This document shows, piece by piece, positions 8,926 to 16,993 of a stretch of DNA of 64,000 nucleotides. Numbering within the stretch: position 1 is the first letter of the stretch; every line of letters starts with the position of its first letter. Source of the DNA: an uncultured Anaerolineae bacterium (GTDB lineage: Bacteria > Chloroflexota > Anaerolineae > Promineifilales > Promineifilaceae). Below the pieces are notes generated by a model. It saw nothing but the letters and a program-made list of their open reading frames with translations. It was not told where the DNA came from and searched no databases. The stretch lies in assembly GCA_905479495.1 (NCBI GenBank), contig CAJQMR010000038.1, forward strand, positions 1-64,000. The letters are read 5' to 3'. Made by a program: the position numbers and the translations under genes.

Positions 8926-8952
8926 ATACTCAAATTATTCAAGGGAGCTTTC

Positions 8953-9366
8953 ATGATGCAACTAGACAAACCACAAAACAAATCGCTGGGAACACAACGG
9001 CCGTATCTCATCCTAGCCCTCATTTTGTTAATCGCCACCGCCTTATTTCCCTTTGGATGGTTGGCGACGGTATGGCCCGGCTTTAGCGTGGTGACCAACT
9101 TCATTTTTGGCACAGAAATTGCGCACATTATTGGCCATTTTGCTGTTTTTGGGCTGATGGGCAGCGGCGTTTTACTGCTGTTCCCCAGCCTGCGGCAGCG
9201 CTTTTGGCTTTATTTGGGCCTGATGTTTTTGCTGGGTGTTATCCAGGAATTTCTGCAAATTGCCTCGTTTAAGCACATCATCCCGGCTTTTGATGAAGTT
9301 CTGGATTTAACCATGGATATGTTGGGGGCGGCGACGGTATTTTACTTTTTGGGGTGCAAGTCGTAG
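8953..9366 (+). CDS. VanZ-like membrane protein
   Basis: 137 residues, four membrane helices. VanZ-family features are visible: the His in IAHIIGHFAVFGLMG (~58-72), GVIQEFLQ (~95-102) and DEVLDLTMDMLGA near the C-terminus. VanZ proteins act in the cell envelope; the original one gives low-level teicoplanin resistance, but most homologues have no assigned role, so a resistance function should not be assumed. GGGAG precedes the ATG at proper distance. It probably shares a transcript with the upstream membrane protein gene. Confidence 0.8.
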   Translation: MMQLDKPQNKSLGTQRPYLILALILLIATALFPFGWLATVWPGFSVVTNFIFGTEIAHIIGHFAVFGLMGSGVLLLFPSLRQRFWLYLGLMFLLGVIQEFLQIASFKHIIPAFDEVLDLTMDMLGAATVFYFLGCKS

Positions 9367-9387
9367 GTCAATTTTTGAAAATTGACC
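9366..9387. repeat. 22-bp perfect inverted repeat after vanZ-like gene
   Basis: GGTCAATTTT-TG-AAAATTGACC starts at the stop codon of the VanZ-like gene and ends 13 bp before the next start codon. It shares its TAGGTCAA outer arm with the 28-bp palindrome at 34193-34220. Confidence 0.7.
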
Positions 9388-9400
9388 AACAGGAGCAAAC

Positions 9401-11011
9401 ATGGAAACTACACACGACGAACTCATTGCCAAACCCATACAGTCCCCAAAGCCCCTGGCGCTGCGTGCTCCGGTGCGGCTGCTGCAAACGGCCGTCTTCC
9501 TTGGCTTTGTGGTGGATTGGCTGTTCTATGACAAGCCGCTGGGCCTCTCGCTGCTGCTGTTTGTGGCGCTGGTGGTGGGTGGGCTGTGGTGGAACGGCCG
9601 TTCCGAAGCCATCGCTCCAGCCAAACGCAACTTATGGCTGCTGCTGCCGCTCTTCTTTTTTGCCAGCATGGCCATGCTGCGCACCAACAGCACCCTGACC
9701 ACACTTAATGTGCTCGCGGTACTTGGCCTGCTGGCCTATCTGGCTTTCTTTTACGCAGCGGGGCGCGTCGAAAATATGAATTTATTGGGCTATGTGCTGC
9801 TGCCTTTGCGCGTTTTTGGTCGCAGTTTGGCCCTGTCTGCCCCGGTGATTCAGCCCAGTGTGCAAGAGGTAAGGATGAATGGAAACGGCCGTCGCCGCCT
9901 GCTGCCCTTGCTGCGAGGCTTGCTGCTGGCACTGCCCGTGCTCCTTGTTTTTACCATCCTGCTCAGCTCAGCGGACCTCATCTTTGCCGATTACGTGGAT
10001 CAGCTTTTCTCGTTGGACATTTTTAGCCACATCGCCGAATGGCTGTGGCGTGGCACCCTCATTTTGCTGCTTTCCGTGCTGCTGGCTGGTGGTTTGGCCC
10101 TGGCCCTCACCCGTCGCGCCGATGATGAAGAACAAAGTGCGTTGGAACGTGCCTTGGGCACCATTCCCAACCAGCTTTCAATTGGTTTTATTGAAACCAG
10201 CACCATCTTGGTCCTGGTAAACATGTTGTTTGCCGCTTTTGTTGCCATCCAGTTCACTTACTTGTTTGGCGGTGCGGCCAACGTCACCGAAGCGGGCTAC
10301 ACCTTTGCCGACTATGCGCGGCGCGGCTTTTTTGAACTGCTCACCGTGGCTATCCTGACCATGCTGCTGGTTTTAGGCTTGAATTGGCTGACACGGCGAG
10401 AAAATAAGGGGCAAATTCGGCTGTTTAGTGGGCTGGGCAGCGTGCTGGTTGGGCTGGTATTGGTGATGTTGGTGTCGGCCTGGCGGCGCATGGCGCTGTA
10501 TGAGGCGGCCTTTGGCTATACCGAGCTGCGCCTGATGGTGTACGTTTGCATGGCCTGGCTGGCCCTCACGCTGGTCTGGTTTTTGCTGACGCTGTGGCTG
10601 CGGCCGGATCGTTTTGCCATTGGGGTCTTGCTGGCAGTGATGGGTTTTATGGTGACGCTGAACCTCATCAACCCGGATCTGTTTATCGCCCGGCAAAATT
10701 TGGACCGCTATGTGCAAACTGGTGATTTGGACGCAGTTTATTTAGCCAGCTTGTCTGACGATGCGGTTCCGCAGCTGGTGCGTGGCCTGAATTTAACGGT
10801 TGGGGATGCAGAAGAAGAGATGAACGTGGTGTGTTCCCGTGCCTGGCTGTCTGATGAACCGGATTGTTACGATACACGGCATGAGATTATCCTGGATGCG
10901 CTAAACGGCCGTTATCAAACCCTCATTTCTGACTCATCTTGGCAGCACTGGACATCGTTTAATCTAGTGCGTTGGCAGGCGTTTGACCTGTTGGGCTTTT
11001 TGGCTGACTAA
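9401..11011 (+). CDS. DUF4173/DUF4153-family membrane protein
   Basis: 536 residues with about eleven hydrophobic segments and a soluble C-terminal ~100 residues. The family hallmark YARRGFFELLTVAIL is present (~300-315), as are the arginine-rich loop before ADLIFADYV and NLINPDLFIARQNL before the outside tail. Function of the family is unknown. AGGAG lies correctly before the ATG. It sits in a cluster of envelope-type genes (VanZ-like upstream; anchored SGNH-like, DUF1361 and another membrane protein downstream), and a partial copy of the AGTGATAAGT repeat follows it at about 11018-11048. Confidence 0.82.
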   Translation: METTHDELIAKPIQSPKPLALRAPVRLLQTAVFLGFVVDWLFYDKPLGLSLLLFVALVVGGLWWNGRSEAIAPAKRNLWLLLPLFFFASMAMLRTNSTLTTLNVLAVLGLLAYLAFFYAAGRVENMNLLGYVLLPLRVFGRSLALSAPVIQPSVQEVRMNGNGRRRLLPLLRGLLLALPVLLVFTILLSSADLIFADYVDQLFSLDIFSHIAEWLWRGTLILLLSVLLAGGLALALTRRADDEEQSALERALGTIPNQLSIGFIETSTILVLVNMLFAAFVAIQFTYLFGGAANVTEAGYTFADYARRGFFELLTVAILTMLLVLGLNWLTRRENKGQIRLFSGLGSVLVGLVLVMLVSAWRRMALYEAAFGYTELRLMVYVCMAWLALTLVWFLLTLWLRPDRFAIGVLLAVMGFMVTLNLINPDLFIARQNLDRYVQTGDLDAVYLASLSDDAVPQLVRGLNLTVGDAEEEMNVVCSRAWLSDEPDCYDTRHEIILDALNGRYQTLISDSSWQHWTSFNLVRWQAFDLLGFLAD

Positions 11012-11058
11012 TTTTGAGTAAGAAGTGATAAGTAAAAAGTAGAAATTGGAGAAAGTAA

Positions 11059-12102
11059 GTGGAGTTAACATCGAAACACACAAAATTGACAAATTTATCA
11101 TCACATCGGTCGCGCTGGTGGCTGGTTCTCATTTTTTTATTGCTGTTATTACTGGTGGCGGGTGGCCTGGTTTTTAGAAAGTTAACGGCCGTTCGCATGG
11201 GCCAATCGACAGTGGGTTTAACCCCGCTAACCGAGCTGGGCAGCCAGAAATACCACGGCATGGCCGGTGGCCTGTACCCAGATGGCAGCAATGAACGGCC
11301 GTCGGCCCATGAAGCGGCCGGGGTTAAGATTGCCCAGGCGATACGGCCGTTGACCAACGATGGCAGCGTGGACGAGGCAAGCGGCAAAATTGGCTTTGTG
11401 GCCGTGGGCATGTCCAATACCTCATTGGAATTTGAAACGTTTTTAGACCAGGCAGATGAGATTCCGCAGCTCAATCCCGCCGTAGTCTTTGTGGATGGGG
11501 CCCAGCACAGCAAAGCATCGCAATTTGTGGCCAATCCAGACGACGATTATTGGACAGTTTTGGGCGAACGGTTGACAGAAGCTGGCCTGAGCGATGAGCA
11601 AGTGCAGATCGTCTGGCTGAAGGAAGCGCGGGCACGGGCCAATCTGCCGTTTCCGCTGGATGCCTTGCTCTTGAAGTCCGATTTGCGCGAGATTGTAGGC
11701 TTGCTGAATCAGCGATTTCCGAACCTGAAAATCATCTACCTCTCCAGCCGGACTTATGGTGGATATGCCACCATCGATCTTAATCCAGAGCCATACGCTT
11801 ATCAATCCGCTTTTGCCGTGAAATGGCTTATTGAGGACCAGTTAAAAGGCGACGTTGGCCTGAACTACGATCCAGACGAGGGCACAGTTTACGCCCCGTG
11901 GCTTAGCTGGGGCCCCTATTTATGGGCTGATGGCGTCGCTGAGCAAGGCAATGGTCTTATTTGGGAGCAGTCAGACTTTGCGTTTGATGGCACGCATACT
12001 TCCCCTTCAGGGCAAGCCAAAGTTGCTGGTCAGCTGTATCACTTTTTACGCACCGATGAAACGGCCGTTCCCTGGTTCCTCTCCTCGGAGTCAGTCCAAT
12101 GA
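11059..12102 (+). CDS. Membrane-anchored SGNH-like hydrolase (putative)
   Basis: 347 residues, GTG start with GGAG 7 bp upstream. One N-terminal membrane helix (~20-40) follows a basic stretch, so the domain faces outside. Block-I-like GMSNTSLEF (~122) and the C-terminal FDGTHTSPSGQAKVA (~315) resemble the Ser-containing first block and the Asp-x-x-His last block of SGNH/GDSL hydrolases; other blocks are weak. Substrate is unknown, perhaps a surface polymer ester. It overlaps the next gene (DUF1361) by the ATGA of 12099-12102, so the two are coupled. Confidence 0.68.
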   Translation: MELTSKHTKLTNLSSHRSRWWLVLIFLLLLLLVAGGLVFRKLTAVRMGQSTVGLTPLTELGSQKYHGMAGGLYPDGSNERPSAHEAAGVKIAQAIRPLTNDGSVDEASGKIGFVAVGMSNTSLEFETFLDQADEIPQLNPAVVFVDGAQHSKASQFVANPDDDYWTVLGERLTEAGLSDEQVQIVWLKEARARANLPFPLDALLLKSDLREIVGLLNQRFPNLKIIYLSSRTYGGYATIDLNPEPYAYQSAFAVKWLIEDQLKGDVGLNYDPDEGTVYAPWLSWGPYLWADGVAEQGNGLIWEQSDFAFDGTHTSPSGQAKVAGQLYHFLRTDETAVPWFLSSESVQ

Positions 12103-12764
12103 GCCAGACGTCAACAAAACATACGCTTTTGCTGTTGGCCGCATTGCTGTTTACCTCCAGTTTGGCTGGGGCCATCTGGTTTGTGCGCTTTGCCTACACC
12201 GGCAGCATCGTTTTCATCTTTTTGCTGTGGAACCTGTTTTTGGCCTGGCTGCCAGTGTTGTTTGCCTTGCTGGCTCGACGGCATCGGGCCAGCCGTTTAG
12301 GACGCTGGGTTTGGGGTGGCCTGTGGCTGCTCTTTTTCCCCAACGCCCCATACCTGCTCACGGACCTGCTCCATTTAGGGCAGATTGGCCATGTTCCCCT
12401 CTGGTATGACCTGATTATGCTGCTGACCTTTGCCCTGGCAGGCCTCTTTTTAGGCTTTGCCTCGCTGTTTTGGCTGCAAGATTTGGTGACGAAAACATGG
12501 AATCAGTTAACCGGGTGGCTGTTTGTGCTGGTGGTGCTGGGATTAAGCAGTTTTGGCGTGTACATCGGCCGTTTTTTGCGCTGGAATAGCTGGGATTTGC
12601 TGCTAAATCCCACCGTTCTGCTGCGCGATCTGGCTGATCATTTGTTGGTACGAAGTCAATTTGTGGAAACGGCCGCCGTGACATTGTTGTTAACGGCCGT
12701 ATTTATCGGATCCTACTTCATCATTTTTGCTTTGCCGCCACAGTTGGCCCGCGTGGAGCAGTAA
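12099..12764 (+). CDS. DUF1361 membrane protein
   Basis: 221 residues, six membrane helices. Family motifs FPNAPYLLTDLLHL (~77-90) and GVYIGRFLRWNSWDLL (~151-166) are clear. DUF1361 proteins have no established role. It is translationally coupled to the SGNH-like gene through an ATGA overlap. Its last codons run into the repeat at 12761-12822, whose first bases supply the stop codon. Confidence 0.86.
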   Translation: MSQTSTKHTLLLLAALLFTSSLAGAIWFVRFAYTGSIVFIFLLWNLFLAWLPVLFALLARRHRASRLGRWVWGGLWLLFFPNAPYLLTDLLHLGQIGHVPLWYDLIMLLTFALAGLFLGFASLFWLQDLVTKTWNQLTGWLFVLVVLGLSSFGVYIGRFLRWNSWDLLLNPTVLLRDLADHLLVRSQFVETAAVTLLLTAVFIGSYFIIFALPPQLARVEQ

Positions 12765-12822
12765 AAAGTAAAAAGTGATAAGTTGACCCTACTTTTTACT
12801 TTTCACTTATCACTTTTCACTC
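12761..12822. repeat. AAAAAGTGATAAGT inverted repeat, full copy
   Basis: AGTAAAAAGTGATAAGT-type left arm and an ACTTATCACTTTTCACT right arm around a short centre. A second full copy lies at 20495-20562 and half copies at about 11018-11048, 20853-20868 and 30783-30802. All are intergenic or at gene ends. Confidence 0.75.
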
Positions 12823-12840
12823 AACCTAAAGGAGAAGATC

Positions 12841-13479
12841 ATGAGCCAATCAATCCTTTCTGATGACCTGTATCAACCTGATTTCCCCTCATTGGGACTG
12901 TTTTCGACCTGGTTTGGTGTGGTGTTGATTGGCTTAACGGCCGTTTTGCAGGCAGGCCAATCAAGCCGCGGTGGGTATTGGGCACAACCGCTGGTGGAAG
13001 GGTTAAAATTTGTGCTGGTGGCACTCATTTTGGCTTCTCTCTTTTACCTGCCCTTTCGTGCCGAACGGGGGGTAAAATGGGCGGCGCTGCCTTTGGCAAT
13101 CAACGTCGGCACGTTGATTATTGTTCAGCTGGTGCCTTTCTCTGACCTCTGGGAAACGCTGCGTTTCCGTTGGCGCATTAGCCAGTATGAAGCGGTTGCG
13201 CAGATGGTGGAAAGTGGTGAATTGATGCCTGGAGAAAGCGGTGTGATCAATTTGCCCGAGGCATATCGATATTTGTCGGCGGATAACGGCCGTATCTGGG
13301 TGGAAACAGAAGGTGAAACAACGGCCATCTTCTTCTTCACCGAGAAAAACGCACCGCGTAACTTTGCTGGCTATTTATACCGCAGCGACAACGCCCCTCC
13401 GCAGCAAGATGACTTTCGGGGGCGCTGGCGCTACGTCGCCCAAAAACAAGCTCATTGGTACTTTTGCATCTCTGAATAG
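12841..13479 (+). CDS. Membrane protein of unknown function
   Basis: 212 residues; AAGGAGAAGATC before the ATG is a strong ribosome binding site. Three membrane helices lie within residues 18-105, followed by a soluble domain of ~100 residues (LPEAYRYLSADNGRIWVETEGETTAIFFFTEKN...) that looks like a small beta-rich domain on the outside. I do not recognise the family. It closes the envelope cluster that starts at 8260, behind a repeat that may separate it from the DUF1361 gene. Confidence 0.66.
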   Translation: MSQSILSDDLYQPDFPSLGLFSTWFGVVLIGLTAVLQAGQSSRGGYWAQPLVEGLKFVLVALILASLFYLPFRAERGVKWAALPLAINVGTLIIVQLVPFSDLWETLRFRWRISQYEAVAQMVESGELMPGESGVINLPEAYRYLSADNGRIWVETEGETTAIFFFTEKNAPRNFAGYLYRSDNAPPQQDDFRGRWRYVAQKQAHWYFCISE

Positions 13480-13539
13480 CGTCGCGTGCTGTTTTTTACC
13501 CCATACTAAAGGTCAGTTCCCTCCCCCATCGGTCTGCGC

Positions 13540-13574
13540 TATAATTGCGGCTGCGCATTAGATAGCTATCTAAT
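13540..13574 (+). promoter_or_regulatory. -10 box and 18-bp operator-like palindrome before the EamA gene
   Basis: TATAAT lies at 13540-13545 (poor -35 at 17 bp) and is followed at 13557-13574 by the perfect palindrome ATTAGATAGCTATCTAAT, which would sit at about +5 to +22 of the transcript. The palindrome is itself flanked by CTGCGC (13551) and GCGCAG (13581), so as RNA it can also form an extended hairpin. GGAG follows before the ATG. A repressor site for the transporter is the simplest reading. Confidence 0.55.
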
Positions 13575-13598
13575 AAACCTGCGCAGCTTGGAGCAATC

Positions 13599-14480
13599 AT
13601 GACGGCACAGGCTTTGCCTTATATTTCTTTTTTGGGCTTTTTGTTTGGCTCAACACTTGTGGCTTCCCGCTTTAGCGTCGGACAGTTTCAGCCTACAACG
13701 TATATTGGCCTGCGCCTGACGATGGCTGGATTGGGCCACGTAGCCTTTTATACATTGGTCAGTCGTCGCTACCATTGGCCAACCGACCGTCGTTTGTGGC
13801 TGCATGCGTCGGTTTTGGGGGTGTTGGGTACGGCCGTTCCCATGACATCCATCGTCACTGCCTTGCAATATCTCTCCAGCGGATTGGCTGCCATTTTTAT
13901 CACCACCAGTCCGGCCATTACCGTGCTGCTGGCCCACTTCTTTTTGCCTGATGAAGCGCTAAACCGGCGCAAAGCGTTTGGCGTGGCCCTGGCGCTAACC
14001 GGCACCATTGTGCTCGCTTCCAGCGGTGAGAGTGGTCTGGCTGACGTGGGTAAAGCGAATCCGCTGGGCTACATCCTCATGCTGGTAGCCATGACGATGG
14101 GGGGCGCTTCGTCTGTGTATGTTCGCAAATATTTAAGCGATTATAATGCCTTCGACGTGGCCAGCATTCGCATGTTTGTCGCGGCTCTCGTCGTAATGCC
14201 TCTTTCGGCACTCATCATCGGCTTCGATTTGCATTCAGTGACGCCTAGCGGTTATGTGGCGCTGCTTTATGCGGCGCTGGTGGGCACCTTTGCTGGATTG
14301 TTGCTGGCTGTTTACAACATCAAACGTTTTGGGGCCACGGCTGCGGCCATGACGGGTTACATTGTGCCCGTATTTGCCGGATTGGGCGGTATGTTGCTGC
14401 TGAATGAGCAGATTACGGCCGTTATGCTCATAGGCGTACTGTTTATTGTGAGCGGCATTTTGGTTATTAACCGCAGTTAA
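13599..14480 (+). CDS. EamA/DMT-family transporter
   Basis: 293 residues, ten membrane helices in two homologous halves of five, as expected for the drug/metabolite transporter superfamily; the EamA pattern is visible in the first half (YLSSGLAAIFITTSPAITVLLAHFFLPDEALNRRKAFGVALALTGTIVL) and again near the end (GYIVPVFAGLGGMLLLNEQITAVMLIGVLFIVSGILVI). Such proteins export metabolites, often amino acids; the substrate cannot be read. It has its own promoter with a palindromic site, and converges on the gene at 14541-15320 across a perfect hairpin. Confidence 0.9.
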   Translation: MTAQALPYISFLGFLFGSTLVASRFSVGQFQPTTYIGLRLTMAGLGHVAFYTLVSRRYHWPTDRRLWLHASVLGVLGTAVPMTSIVTALQYLSSGLAAIFITTSPAITVLLAHFFLPDEALNRRKAFGVALALTGTIVLASSGESGLADVGKANPLGYILMLVAMTMGGASSVYVRKYLSDYNAFDVASIRMFVAALVVMPLSALIIGFDLHSVTPSGYVALLYAALVGTFAGLLLAVYNIKRFGATAAAMTGYIVPVFAGLGGMLLLNEQITAVMLIGVLFIVSGILVINRS

Positions 14481-14500
14481 TGAGAGGCGGCTTGAGATCG

Positions 14501-14530
14501 GAGACTGGAGATTAAAAAACCTCCAGTCTC
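14501..14530. terminator. Bidirectional hairpin between convergent genes
   Basis: A perfect 10-bp stem, GAGACTGGAG (14501-14510) with CTCCAGTCTC (14521-14530), and a 10-nt A-rich loop, placed between the ends of two convergent genes. No long U run follows on either strand, so its terminator role is inferred from place. Confidence 0.5.
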
Positions 14531-14540
14531 TGACCAGCAA

Positions 14541-15320
14541 TTAACTTTTCTGAACAGATACCCCTGGCGGAACGACCAGAATTATGGTGTTGGCTTCGTT
14601 GGAAACGGCCGTTATCAGCTTCATGCCTGAGGGCACCTTGATGGAAATAGTTTGGCCTGTCGTTGCCGCCTCAGCCGTCTCTTTGTCCCGATCGGGAATG
14701 ACAATGGGGTCGGGTAAGATTTTGGGAATCTCATTCTCTGTTTCTGGCCCTGGCTTGGCTTCCAGCGTAATGCCATCAATGAAGAAATCTTTTTTGCGTG
14801 GCCACTTGCTTTTTACTCGAATTTCGATGATGGCGGTGCCATTGTCTGGCACAGTAAACGTCACTTTGTGACGATGCCATTTGCGATTGCCCATCTGGCC
14901 GCCATTAATCCATTCCCCTTGTCCATTGACCCAAACCCCGGACTCTGCCCCAAACGGGTCAGTCTCATCATAAAGTACAGCCAAAATTGGGACTACCAAT
15001 GTTGCCTTGCTGCCTGGTTTTAACCCGGTAACCACTTGCTTTAGTTCGACGCCAAAGGGACTGCCTGCATGAAAAACTTTGTAGGTACTGGTTCCGGCCA
15101 AAATCAAGGCATCTTTGGCGCCTAGCTGCTCATTGGCTGGCAGCTGTCCGGCTAGTTTGTGTACACACTCGGGTACACCACCGGCCTTGTCCCCTGCGCC
15201 AAATAGCGAATTGCCCGGTTCTACCCAGCGTAATATCCAGCCATTGGGTTGTTGATTAATTAGATTGCCCACCGGCGGCATATCCATCCATCCCTCGGTA
15301 AATGTTCCATTTTTTAGCAT
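14541..15320 (-). CDS. Beta-sandwich (CBM-like) protein of unknown function
   Basis: 259 residues, AAGGAG 7 bp before the ATG. The first ~190 residues resemble a carbohydrate-binding-type jelly roll: it opens with NGTFTEGW, has NGW at ~26, and FTVPDNGTAIIEIRVKSKWPRKKDFFIDGITLE, the closing strand pattern of CBM4/9-like modules. A Pro/Glu linker and a small C-terminal domain (VPSGMKLITAVSNEANTIILVVPPG) follow. There is no signal peptide, which is odd for a sugar-binding module. Sugar binding is inference from fold pattern only. Confidence 0.6.
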   Translation of the reverse strand: MLKNGTFTEGWMDMPPVGNLINQQPNGWILRWVEPGNSLFGAGDKAGGVPECVHKLAGQLPANEQLGAKDALILAGTSTYKVFHAGSPFGVELKQVVTGLKPGSKATLVVPILAVLYDETDPFGAESGVWVNGQGEWINGGQMGNRKWHRHKVTFTVPDNGTAIIEIRVKSKWPRKKDFFIDGITLEAKPGPETENEIPKILPDPIVIPDRDKETAEAATTGQTISIKVPSGMKLITAVSNEANTIILVVPPGVSVQKS

Positions 15321-15337
15321 TGAGAAACTCCTTGCCT

Positions 15338-15399
15338 AAGTGACCGTCCGCAAATAAGTTAGCGGAATTGCGCGGACGGTTTCGAGTAAGCGGTCACTT
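15338..15399. repeat. Nested inverted repeat upstream of the beta-sandwich gene
   Basis: AAGTGACC (15338-15345) pairs with GGTCACTT (15392-15399), and inside it CCGTCCGC (15344-15351) pairs with GCGGACGG (15372-15379). It lies 18 bp before the start codon of the minus-strand gene, within its 5' leader, so it could act on that gene as an RNA structure or operator. Confidence 0.6.
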
Positions 15400-15490
15400 G
15401 ATCATACATTTTGTTGGCCGCTTACTAAGTTACTGGTTAATGAGGTTGATTTGATTATACGAGAGTGAAATTGCGTTTTGCAAGTATGGG

Positions 15491-15546
15491 TTGACAAAGT
15501 GTATTTAGTACACTATACTGTTTTGCATAAGTGTTGATATTACACT
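15491..15546 (+). promoter_or_regulatory. Promoter with two spaced operators (AGTGT..ACACT)
   Basis: TTGACA (15491-15496), 17 bp, TATACT (15514-15519). The spacer holds the 17-bp inverted repeat AGTGTATTTAGTACACT (15498-15514), and a second one, AGTGTTGATATTACACT, lies at 15530-15546. Their centres are 32 bp apart, close to three helical turns, so two dimers would sit on the same face with the promoter between them. This suggests tight repression of the SPFH gene by a regulator not encoded next to it. Confidence 0.72.
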
Positions 15547-15585
15547 AATTGCTATGGATTTCACTGTTCAACAAGGGGTGTTCTC

Positions 15586-16464
15586 ATGTTTAAATTATTT
15601 ATTTTTTTGACAATGGGTGTTGTTATGGCTGCCTTTGCCTGGGGTGGATGGATGTTGTGGGGAACGGCCGTTTCCCTCCTTGCCTTGCTTAGTTTATTGG
15701 CCTACACAAAATTTGGCTTTATTCGCATTCCTGAGATGGAAGTGGGGGTGATTTTCGACAAGCGACGGCAGGCGTTTGCCCGCTTTGTGCCCAGTGGGCG
15801 GCATCCAATGAACCCCTTAACCGAGCAATTTTCGCACACCATTCCTACCGGATCAGGCTCAGCAAACGGCCGTTGCCTTGGCGTGCAAACCAACGGAGGC
15901 ATTTCTCTGGATGTGGAATGGAGCGTGAACTTTGATATCGATCCTTTTCAGATTAAAGCAGCGGCACAGCCAAAGTTGGCCCGAAATTTGCCCAAGAAAG
16001 CCAACAGCATTGTGACCAAACATCTCAATAACTGCTTGCGCCACGTCATTGGTGAGATGACCATTGACCAGGTGTGCGAGCCTGGGGCAACGCGTCGCCT
16101 GGAGCGGGCTGTACGGCAGCAGCTGGCAACCCGATTATTCGATGCAGGATTTTCCTTCTCCCGGGTGATGATTGGGGCGATTGACATGCCGCGCCACGTC
16201 AAAGCTGCTTTGGAAGCGGCCCAGGAACGGGCCGTGCAAACTGAAAATGAGGCACGATCCCTGGCCAGACTACACGAGGTGGTGAGCCAATTTTCTGAAG
16301 CAGATATGCAGCGGCTGATGGAACTTGAGCGAATTCATACTTTGGGGCAAAATGGGGTGACGTTGGTGTACCCAACGGCCGTAACCCAAACTACAAAAGT
16401 GGGACGGCCGTCTTATACCAAGCTCAAGCGCAATTCTGTTCAGACACAGCCTGGCATCTCCTAA
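15586..16464 (+). CDS. SPFH/Band 7-domain membrane protein
   Basis: 292 residues. Two hydrophobic segments at the N-terminus (~4-45) anchor it; then an SPFH domain (IPEMEVGVIFDKRRQAFARFVPSGRHPMNP..., with LDVEWSVNFDIDP and MTIDQVCEPGATRRLERAVRQQLATRLFDAGFSFSRVMIG) and a helical tail (AALEAAQERAVQTENEARSLARLHEVV) able to form oligomers. SPFH proteins scaffold membrane microdomains or regulate membrane proteases. Start chosen at ATG 15586 behind AGGGGTG. It stands alone, driven by a promoter carrying paired operators, so it is probably an induced stress gene. Confidence 0.85.
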   Translation: MFKLFIFLTMGVVMAAFAWGGWMLWGTAVSLLALLSLLAYTKFGFIRIPEMEVGVIFDKRRQAFARFVPSGRHPMNPLTEQFSHTIPTGSGSANGRCLGVQTNGGISLDVEWSVNFDIDPFQIKAAAQPKLARNLPKKANSIVTKHLNNCLRHVIGEMTIDQVCEPGATRRLERAVRQQLATRLFDAGFSFSRVMIGAIDMPRHVKAALEAAQERAVQTENEARSLARLHEVVSQFSEADMQRLMELERIHTLGQNGVTLVYPTAVTQTTKVGRPSYTKLKRNSVQTQPGIS

Positions 16465-16537
16465 AATGAATTCCATTTGAATTTGCAGTCGAGTAGCTAA
16501 TTGAATAAATTATGAGTTACTCATAAAAAAAGATATT

Positions 16538-16993
16538 ATGAAAATTGCCATTGGTTCTGATGAAAAAACGCACCTAACAGATCATGTCGTGGCCCTGGTC
16601 AATGCAGGTGGTCATGAGGTTTCTTTATTTGGTCCGCTGCGGGATGAAGCCCAGGATTGGCCAAGCGTAGCCCGCGAGGTGGCAGAAGCAGTTGCCAGCG
16701 GGGCAGCTGATGAGGGCATTTTGTTTTGCTGGACAGGAACAGGCGTGAGTCTGGCGGCGAATAAAGTGCCTGGAATCCGTGCCGCTCTGTGTGATGAGGC
16801 GGAAACCGCGCGTGGTGCCCGCCTCTGGAACAAAGCCAATGTGCTTTGCCTTTCGTTGCGACGGACGTCGGAAGTGAAGGCCAAAGAGATTTTGGAAATG
16901 TGGTTTAGCACCGCATATATGCCTAACGAAGTCGATGATCGCTGCTTGCGCCAGATTGAAGGGCTCGAAGCGGCGTATAGGTCTAAAGAATAA
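16538..16993 (+). CDS. RpiB/LacA/LacB-family sugar-phosphate isomerase
   Basis: 151 residues, near the usual ~150. It follows the RpiB pattern: MKIAIGSDEK at the start, SGAADEGILFCWTGTGVSLAANKVPGIRAALCDEAETARGARLWNKANVL in the middle. The Cys of GILFCWTGTG matches the catalytic base of ribose-5-phosphate isomerase B. Differences from E. coli RpiB are Trp after that Cys and SDEKTH in place of SDHAG, so the substrate may not be ribose 5-phosphate. Its last 11 bp overlap the convergent gene at 16983. Confidence 0.85.
   Translation: MKIAIGSDEKTHLTDHVVALVNAGGHEVSLFGPLRDEAQDWPSVAREVAEAVASGAADEGILFCWTGTGVSLAANKVPGIRAALCDEAETARGARLWNKANVLCLSLRRTSEVKAKEILEMWFSTAYMPNEVDDRCLRQIEGLEAAYRSKE

Noticed and set aside
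8953-9366. Teicoplanin resistance gene
   Set aside because: Only VanZ-like; no other van genes are present and the family is wide.
11930-12409. 159-codon frame spanning the SGNH-like/DUF1361 junction
   Set aside because: Out-of-frame shadow of two genes that are already coupled by an ATGA overlap.
14541-15320. Secreted glycoside hydrolase
   Set aside because: Only a binding-module-like beta-sandwich pattern is seen; no signal peptide or catalytic domain.
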